This document shows positions 59,416 through 64,000 of a stretch of 64,000 nt of DNA, piece after piece. A model generated the notes under the pieces. That model worked only from the letters and a program-made list of their open reading frames with translations, was not told where the DNA came from and searched no databases. Numbering within the stretch: position 1 is the stretch's first letter; each line of letters starts with the position of its first letter. The stretch is from Streptomyces sp. NBC_01353 (GTDB lineage: Bacteria; Actinomycetota; Actinomycetes; Streptomycetales; Streptomycetaceae), in the NCBI RefSeq assembly GCF_036237275.1, contig NZ_CP108352.1:1860001-1924000 (forward strand). Direction: 5' to 3'. The position numbers were made by a program, and so were the translations under genes.

Positions 59416-60399
59416 ATGCTGGGAGCGATAGGACTCGACGAGCGGCAGGAGTCCGCGTACCGGGCGCTGGTCGCGCTGGGCGCGGCCGAGGTGACGGACC
59501 TGGCGCACCGCCTTGCGCTGCCCGAGACGGACACCGAGCGGGCGCTGCGGCGGCTGGAGTCGCAGGGGCTCGCCGCGCAGTCCTCGGCGCGGACCGGGCG
59601 GTGGGTCGCGGCGCCGCCGGGGGTCGCGCTCGGCGCCCTGCTGACGCAGCAGCGGCACGAGCTGGAGCAGGCCGAGCTGGCGGCGGCTCTCCTGGCGGAG
59701 GAGTACCGCGCGGAGGCGGCGGAACCGGCCGTCCACGACCTCGTCGAGGTGGTGACCGGCGCGAGCGCCGTCACCCACCGTTTCCTCCAGCTCCAGCTGG
59801 GCGCGGCGGAGGAGGTCTGCGCGCTGGTGACGGGCAAGCCGATCGCGGTGAGCGGGCTGGACAACGACGCGGAGGAGATGGCTGCCGGGCGGGGCGTGCG
59901 CTACCGGGTGGTCGTCGAGCGGGAGGTCCTGACCCTGCCCTCGGGGATCATCGAGCTGTCGGCGGCGCTCGGGCGCGACGAGCAGATCCGGGTGGTGGAC
60001 CGGGTCCCCACCAAGCTGGTGGTCGCGGACCGGACCCTGGCGATGGTCCCGCTCACCGGCCGCGGCGCGGAGCCGGCGGCCCTCGTGGTGCACGCCAGCG
60101 GGCTGCTGGAGTCCCTGATGGGCCTCTTCGAGGCGGTCTGGCGCGACGCGCTGCCGCTGCGGCTCGGCGCGGGCGCGCAGGTCACTGAGACGGAGGTGCC
60201 GGGCCCGGACGCGACGGACCTGGAGATCCTCTCACTGCTCCTGGCGGGCATGACGGACGCGAGCGTGGCCAAGCAGCTCGACCTGGGCCTGCGCACGGTC
60301 CAGCGCCGGGTGAAGGGCCTGATGGAGCTGACGGGCGTGACGACGAGGCTCCAGCTGGGCTGGCACGCGTACGAGAAGGGGTGGGTGGCGCGGGGGTGA
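59416..60399 (+). CDS. HTH transcriptional regulator (TrmB-like N-terminus, LuxR-type C-terminus)
   Basis: A 327-residue regulator. The N-terminal winged helix (about 5-60, LDERQESAYRALVALGAAEV, ALRRLESQGLAAQ) resembles TrmB-type domains. A middle phospholipase-D-like-fold effector region follows (SLIEV-like VVEREVLTLPSGIIEL). The C-terminal LuxR-type HTH (about 268-325) reads LEILSLLLAGMTDASVAKQL, TVQRRVKGLMELTGV. Streptomyces has many such proteins, often next to secreted peptidases. It is divergent from the subtilisin gene with 231 bases between, so it probably controls it. Confidence 0.85.
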   Translation: MLGAIGLDERQESAYRALVALGAAEVTDLAHRLALPETDTERALRRLESQGLAAQSSARTGRWVAAPPGVALGALLTQQRHELEQAELAAALLAEEYRAEAAEPAVHDLVEVVTGASAVTHRFLQLQLGAAEEVCALVTGKPIAVSGLDNDAEEMAAGRGVRYRVVVEREVLTLPSGIIELSAALGRDEQIRVVDRVPTKLVVADRTLAMVPLTGRGAEPAALVVHASGLLESLMGLFEAVWRDALPLRLGAGAQVTETEVPGPDATDLEILSLLLAGMTDASVAKQLDLGLRTVQRRVKGLMELTGVTTRLQLGWHAYEKGWVARG

Positions 60400-60555
60400 G
60401 CCCTGCGCGGAGGTGACCCTTGCGCGGGTCGTGCGGGGTGACCCTGCGCCGGGTGGCTGCCCGGCCCCCGGCCGTCGCCCGCGACAGGCGACTCCCCGCC
60501 CCCCGTACGTACCCTGCGACCTGCGAGAAGATCATCGGTCCTGCACGCTTGGCAG

Positions 60556-61038
60556 ATGGGTGTGTGGCAGCTGTTGCTCGTCGCGATGGTCATGCTGCTC
60601 GGCCTGTTCGGGGTATTGGCTCCCGGCGTGCCCGGGCCGTGGCTGGTGTGGGCCGCCATGCTCTGGTGGTCCCTCAACGAGCAGAGCGGGCTCGCCTGGA
60701 TCCTGCTCGTCTCCTCGACGGCGCTGCTCCTGCTCACCCAGGTGGTCGTGTGGCAGCTGCCGCAGCGCCGGATCCGCGGTGTCGGCATCACCCGGCGGAT
60801 GGTGACGTACGCCGGGGTCGGCTCGTTCCTCGGCTTCTTCCTGATTCCCGTGCTCGGCGCGATCCCCGGCTTCATCGGCGGCATCTACCTCTCGGAACGG
60901 CTCCGCCTCGGCGGCCACGGCCAGGCCAGGGCCTCCACCCGGACGGTGATGCGCGCGGCCGGGACGAGCATTCTCGTGGAGCTGTTCTCCTGCCTGCTGA
61001 TCGTCGGGGCGTGGTTCGGCGCGGTGATCTGGGGCTGA
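60556..61038 (+). CDS. DUF456-family membrane protein
   Basis: A 160-residue protein with four membrane helices (LLLVAMVMLLGLFGVLAPGV, LAWILLVSSTALLLLTQVVV, VGSFLGFFLIPVLGAIPGFI, SILVELFSCLLIVGAWFGAV) and the glycine-rich family core (GSFLGFFLIPVLG). DUF456 proteins have no known role. ATG 60556 starts MGVWQLLLVAMVMLL. The ribosome site is poor. Confidence 0.85.
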   Translation: MGVWQLLLVAMVMLLGLFGVLAPGVPGPWLVWAAMLWWSLNEQSGLAWILLVSSTALLLLTQVVVWQLPQRRIRGVGITRRMVTYAGVGSFLGFFLIPVLGAIPGFIGGIYLSERLRLGGHGQARASTRTVMRAAGTSILVELFSCLLIVGAWFGAVIWG

Positions 61039-61041
61039 AGT

Positions 61042-61068
61042 CCTAGGCCTTGCCGGAAGCGGCCTAGG
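61042..61068 (+). terminator. Possible hairpin after the DUF456 gene
   Basis: CCTAGGCC (61042-61049) pairs with GGCCTAGG (61061-61068) around 11 bases, four bases after the stop. It overlaps the left end of the palindromic element. Confidence 0.5.
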
Positions 61069-61245
61069 CCGTGTCTGACAAATACCGCCGTCCGCCCGCA
61101 GGGCGGGGCGCGCGGCGTCCGGTGCGTGCAATCGCAAGGCGGAGGGTCATCCTTGTACTGGACGTACTTGGATGACTCCGACAACGCAGCGAGTGTGCGT
61201 GCCGGGCGTCGCGCGCCAGGCGGGATTTGTCAGACACGGCCTAGG
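61063..61245 (+). mobile_element. 183-bp MITE-like palindromic element
   Basis: The ends 61063-61083 and 61225-61245 are 21-bp perfect inverted repeats (CCTAGGCCGTGTCTGACAAA... and complement). The interior also folds: GGCGCGCGGCGTCCGG near 61109 pairs imperfectly with the region near 61203-61217, and GGTCATCC at 61145 with GGATGACTCC at 61170. The whole is one long imperfect hairpin without coding capacity. Similar 150-200-bp elements recur between Streptomyces genes in my experience. It lies between the DUF456 and PPOX genes. Confidence 0.75.
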
Positions 61246-61292
61246 ACGGATCGCCGATGCACCGGGCCCGGTCGGCGCGCGACCCTGGCCCC

Positions 61293-61694
61293 ATGAGGGA
61301 TTTCGACGGATTCAGCGAGGACGAGCGGGCCTATCTGCGGACCCAGCGGCTGGCCCGGATGGCCACGGTCGATCCCGACGGCCAGCCGCAGGCCAACCCG
61401 GTCGGCTTCTTCCCGCAGGAGGACGGCACGGTCCTGGTGGGCGGTCTCGCGATGGGCCGCTCGAAGAAGTGGCGCAACCTCCAGGCGAACCCCAAGGTGG
61501 CGCTGGTCGTCGACGATCTGGCGAGCGCACGGCCCTGGCGGGTGCGCGGGGTGGAGATCCGAGGGACGGCCGAGCTCCTGGTCGGACCGCACGAGCTCGG
61601 CCCGCACTTCAGCGACCAGGTCATCCGGATCCACCCCCGCAGGATCCACAGCTGGGGCCTCGCGGCTACTTCGGAAGATCGATCTGGTACCTGA
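61293..61694 (+). CDS. PPOX-class F420-dependent oxidoreductase-like protein
   Basis: A 133-residue split-barrel flavin/deazaflavin protein. It has the family start RDFDGFSEDERAYLRTQRLA, the conserved RMATVDPDGQPQANPVGFFP, and KWRNLQANPKVALVVDDL with RGVEIRGTAELLV. The group reduces substrates with F420H2 or binds FMN. ATG 61293 is chosen because the family begins here. Its 3' end overlaps the opposing GNAT gene by 29 bases. Confidence 0.88.
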   Translation: MRDFDGFSEDERAYLRTQRLARMATVDPDGQPQANPVGFFPQEDGTVLVGGLAMGRSKKWRNLQANPKVALVVDDLASARPWRVRGVEIRGTAELLVGPHELGPHFSDQVIRIHPRRIHSWGLAATSEDRSGT

Positions 61695-62124
61695 TGAAGC
61701 CGGTGTTCCGGGCCACCTGGTCGTAGAGCCGACGGGCGGTGACATTGGACTCCTGGGTGTTCCAGTAGACCCGGTCACAGCCCCGCTCCCGCGCCCACTC
61801 CGTCACGGCGGCGATCAGGGCGCGGGCGACGCCCTTGCCACGTTCCTCGGGGTCGGTGAACAGGTCCTGCAGGTAGCAGACGTCCGGCCCGGAGGTGTTG
61901 GGGTGGACGAAGAAGTGGGTGATGCCGACGATCCGGCCGTCCAGCCGGGCGGCCAGGGCGTGCAGCCGGCTGCCGTCCCGGAACGCGGTCCAGGCCCGCT
62001 CGTACATGGCGTCGGGCTCGCTGCGGCCGTAGAAGTCGATGTACGCGCGGAAGAGGCGCTCCCAGGCGTCACGGTCGTCCGGTCCCAGCGGGTCTATGGC
62101 GATCTGGTGCTCATTGGTGATCAT
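61666..62124 (-). CDS. GNAT-family N-acetyltransferase
   Basis: A 152-residue acetyltransferase. The acetyl-CoA loop is LQDLFTDPEERGKGVARALI (V-x-R-G-x-G-x-A), and the later NTQESNVTARRLYDQVARNTGF is the typical last motif. The substrate is unknown. ATG 62124 starts ITNEHQIAIDPLGPDDRDAW. The stop of the AlkA-like gene lies four bases upstream of its start region on the same strand, so the two are probably co-transcribed. Confidence 0.9.
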   Translation of the reverse strand: MITNEHQIAIDPLGPDDRDAWERLFRAYIDFYGRSEPDAMYERAWTAFRDGSRLHALAARLDGRIVGITHFFVHPNTSGPDVCYLQDLFTDPEERGKGVARALIAAVTEWARERGCDRVYWNTQESNVTARRLYDQVARNTGFIRYQIDLPK

Positions 62125-62128
62125 GAGC

Positions 62129-63496
62129 TCATTCTGCCGGTACGGGTACGAGCTCCAGATACCTCAGGGCGTACGACCGCCAGGGCCGCCAGGCTTCGGC
62201 GTCCGGGGCGCCCTCGGGGGTGACGTCGGGGTCGCCCAGGGCGCGCATCCGGATGAGGGCGGACTGCGCGGCGGTGACGCCGGGGACGGCGTGCAGGGCC
62301 CGTTCCGCCTCGTCGCGGTCGGCGCCCGGATCCAGGCGTACGGCTTCGGTGACGAGCGCCTGCGCGAGCGGGCCGGCGATCGGGTGGGTGGTGAGTGCGG
62401 CGGGCTCGGGGAAGAGGTGAGTGAGGGTGCCGCAGGCGCTGTCCAGGGGCGTGCCGTGCGCCGCCACCAGCCGCGCCGCCTCCTCCGGGCCGACCAGGGT
62501 CCGTACCGCGAACTCCTCCGGATCGGCGGCGCCCGGCGACCGTACGCCGGGGCGGGCCGCGACCCTGTCGGCGAGTTCGGGGTCGGCGCCGAGGCGCTCG
62601 GCGACGGCGTAGGGGTCGGCGTCCAGGTCGAGGAGGCGGCGCAGCCGCTGGACGGCGGTGGTGAGGTCCCGCAGGTCGGTGAGGTGGATCCGGGCGTCCA
62701 GCCAGGGCCACGCGGAGCGCTCGTCGACGGAGACGATGCCGGTGCCGTACGGGAGACGGAGCGTGCGGCGGTAGGTGCGGGTGCCAGGGGTGCCGAGCAC
62801 CTCCTCGACGTGGGGCAGGGCCTCGGCGGCGAGCAGGTCGAAGACCTCGCGGGCGGCGTACGGGCCGCGGTGGGCGAGTCGCAGCGGCACCCCGGCGGCC
62901 AGGGCGGTGCGGGGACCCGCCCCGGTGCCGGACTCGGTGCGCAGCTCGGAGGGGGTACGGGCGTAGATGCGGCGGATCGTGTCGTTGAACTGGCGCACGC
63001 TGGCGAAGCCGGAGGCGAACGCGATGTCCGTGATCGGGAGCCCGGTGGTCTGCAGGAGCAGCCGGGCGGTGTGGGCGCGCTGGGCGCGGGCGAGGGCCAC
63101 GGGGCCCGCGCCGAGTTCGGCGGTGAGCTGTCGCTGCACCTGCCGGGCGCTGTAGCCGAGGCGCCCGGCGAGCCCGGGCACGCCCTCCCGGTCGACGACC
63201 CCGTCCCCGATCATCCGCATGGCGCGCCCGACGACGTCGGCGCGTACGTTCCACTCGGCGGAGCCGGGCACGGCGTCGGGGCGGCAGCGCCGGCAAGCCC
63301 GGAAACCGTGGCCCTGGGCGGCGGCCGCGGTGGGGAAGAAGGTGACGTTCTTCCGCTTGGGCGTCACCGCGGGGCAGCTGGGCCGGCAGTAGATTCCGGT
63401 GGTCTCGACGGCGAAGAAGAACGCGCCGTCGAACCGGGCGTCGCGGCTGCTGACCGCCTCGTACCGGGTGTCCTCGCTGGTGTCGTGGTCGCTCAC
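62129..63496 (-). CDS. Ada/AlkA-like fusion, methylated-DNA response protein
   Basis: A protein of about 455 residues. The N-terminus is an Ada-type zinc domain with four cysteines (IYCRPSCPAVTPKRKNVTFF, FRACRRCRPD). A double AraC HTH follows (VPGLAGRLGYSARQVQRQLT, ITDIAFASGFASVRQFNDTI). The C-terminus is an AlkA N-domain and glycosylase-like helix-hairpin-helix fold (VPLRLAHRGPYAAREVFDLL, LGADPELADRVAARPGVRSP, ERALHAVPGVTAAQSALIRM). In AlkA the HhH loop and the following P-x-D bear the catalytic Asp. Here that stretch is shortened and no clear Asp is present. GTG 63496 or an in-frame GTG 63547 can start it. Confidence 0.82.
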   Translation of the reverse strand: MSDHDTSEDTRYEAVSSRDARFDGAFFFAVETTGIYCRPSCPAVTPKRKNVTFFPTAAAAQGHGFRACRRCRPDAVPGSAEWNVRADVVGRAMRMIGDGVVDREGVPGLAGRLGYSARQVQRQLTAELGAGPVALARAQRAHTARLLLQTTGLPITDIAFASGFASVRQFNDTIRRIYARTPSELRTESGTGAGPRTALAAGVPLRLAHRGPYAAREVFDLLAAEALPHVEEVLGTPGTRTYRRTLRLPYGTGIVSVDERSAWPWLDARIHLTDLRDLTTAVQRLRRLLDLDADPYAVAERLGADPELADRVAARPGVRSPGAADPEEFAVRTLVGPEEAARLVAAHGTPLDSACGTLTHLFPEPAALTTHPIAGPLAQALVTEAVRLDPGADRDEAERALHAVPGVTAAQSALIRMRALGDPDVTPEGAPDAEAWRPWRSYALRYLELVPVPAE

Positions 63497-63629
63497 GACA
63501 TCCAGTGTGCGGGAGCCCCGGGTACTCGGCTGGCGGTTTTCGGACACCGCGCTGCCCCCGGGGCTCCTCTGCCGGACGACCGCCCCGGACGGCCGGAGAC
63601 AGCCGTCGGCACGAGGTCACCGGCCTTCG

Positions 63630-64000
63630 CTACCAGCCGTGCCGTGACTCGCCCGCACGGCCGCCGCGCTTGATCTCCATCGCCGCGCGGCCCTCCGCGC
63701 CCTTGCGCTTCCAGTCCTTGAGGATCTCGGCGCGGAGCCGGGCGTCGGTCTTGGCGACGATGCGCTGGTTCTCGCGCAGGAGTTTGCGGTAGCTCTCCAG
63801 TCGGCGCACCGACAGCGAGCCGTCGTCGACCGCCGCCGTCACCGCACAGCCCGGTTCCGCTTCGTGGGCGCAGTCGTGGAATCGGCAGTCCTCGGCCAGC
63901 TGCTCGATCTCGGAGAAGACCTGGCCGACCCCGGACTCGGCGTCCCAGAGCCCGACACCGCGCAGACCGGGGGTGTCGATGAGGACGCCGCCCCCGGGCA
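63630..64000 (-). CDS. rsgA: Ribosome small-subunit GTPase RsgA (partial, 3' part in window)
   Basis: The visible 123 residues are the C-terminus of RsgA, a circularly permuted GTPase that aids 30S subunit maturation. The G-domain end VLIDTPGLRGVGLWD (the DTPG motif G3) is present. The zinc-binding CRFHDCAHEAEPGCAV and the helical tail SYRKLLRENQRIVAKTDARL follow, ending in a basic RHGW. The start is beyond base 64000. It follows the Ada/AlkA-like gene upstream on the same strand. Confidence 0.9.
   Translation of the reverse strand, partial: PGGGVLIDTPGLRGVGLWDAESGVGQVFSEIEQLAEDCRFHDCAHEAEPGCAVTAAVDDGSLSVRRLESYRKLLRENQRIVAKTDARLRAEILKDWKRKGAEGRAAMEIKRGGRAGESRHGW

Noticed and set aside
59185..60093. 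Upstream extension of the subtilisin gene
   Set aside because: It would cross the divergent regulator; ATG 59184 is followed by a clear signal peptide and preceded by a good ribosome site.
1..64000. tRNA, rRNA, CRISPR or conserved riboswitch
   Set aside because: No cloverleaf, rRNA-like stretch, spaced repeat array or recognisable aptamer was found by reading; subtle RNAs could be missed without a covariance search.

Overview
The window is high-GC DNA with the gene content of Streptomyces: class F sortase, SpoIIE-type PP2C phosphatases with HATPase modules, DUF2637, an SCO2400-family protein, a HelR-type RNA polymerase motor, many TetR/AraC/GntR regulators and frequent GTG starts. The leftmost gene (GAF-PP2C-ATPase) and the rightmost gene (rsgA) run off the window. 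I saw no rRNA, tRNA or CRISPR.

Region 1 (1-7.5 kb) is a degraded accessory zone. Between a few small intact genes (a VOC protein, small hypotheticals, an SCO2400-family protein, a HicB-like protein) lie remnants of a tyrosine integrase, an ABC transporter ATPase, a YihY/BrkB membrane protein and the magnesium channel CorA. Each is cut short, and three carry visible frameshifts or nonsense codons. Further fragments occur at 14.6 kb (agmatine deiminase), 22.1 kb (allantoinase) and 33.0 kb, so several gene borders look like old deletion joints.

Region 2 (7.5-14.6 kb) holds an FAD monooxygenase, a carboxylesterase, an OmpR/sensor-kinase pair, and a small secreted membrane-anchored protein followed by a class F sortase. 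An exact tandem 11-bp repeat of the kind bound by OmpR-family regulators lies ahead of the secreted protein. The locus therefore reads as a surface-anchoring module under two-component control.

Region 3 (14.7-19.3 kb, minus strand) is a translationally coupled operon: FAD subunit, a fused [2Fe-2S]/molybdopterin dehydrogenase, and a membrane protein with two ABM domains. It is followed by helR with a match to the rifamycin-associated element in its promoter, then a saccharopine-dehydrogenase-like reductase, a GlxA-type regulator and an AraC/GyrI regulator.

Region 4 (25.8-33 kb) is an acyl-CoA oxidation block: acyl-CoA dehydrogenase, etfB and etfA, a Zn-ribbon/OB-fold protein, a TetR repressor, an SDR dehydrogenase, a second acyl-CoA dehydrogenase and a second TetR. 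A repeated GGCACT-NN-GTGCC palindrome links these promoters.

Region 5 (33.2-43.4 kb) is a purine catabolism block: an Eis-like acetyltransferase, XdhC, an NCS2/AzgA-type purine permease, and the Mo, [2Fe-2S] and FAD subunits of xanthine dehydrogenase, divergent from a PucR-family regulator.

Region 6 (43.7-64 kb) is mixed. It contains a TPR-like protein convergent with a P-loop/beta-propeller protein, a GntR regulator, an FhuF-type ferric reductase behind an iron box, a DUF2637 protein, an anti-sigma-like ATPase, a large secreted repeat protein, pyruvate oxidase, a PP2C-like protein, a 1253-residue subtilisin divergent from an HTH regulator, a DUF456 protein, a 183-bp palindromic MITE-like element, a PPOX protein, a GNAT protein, an Ada/AlkA-like protein and rsgA.
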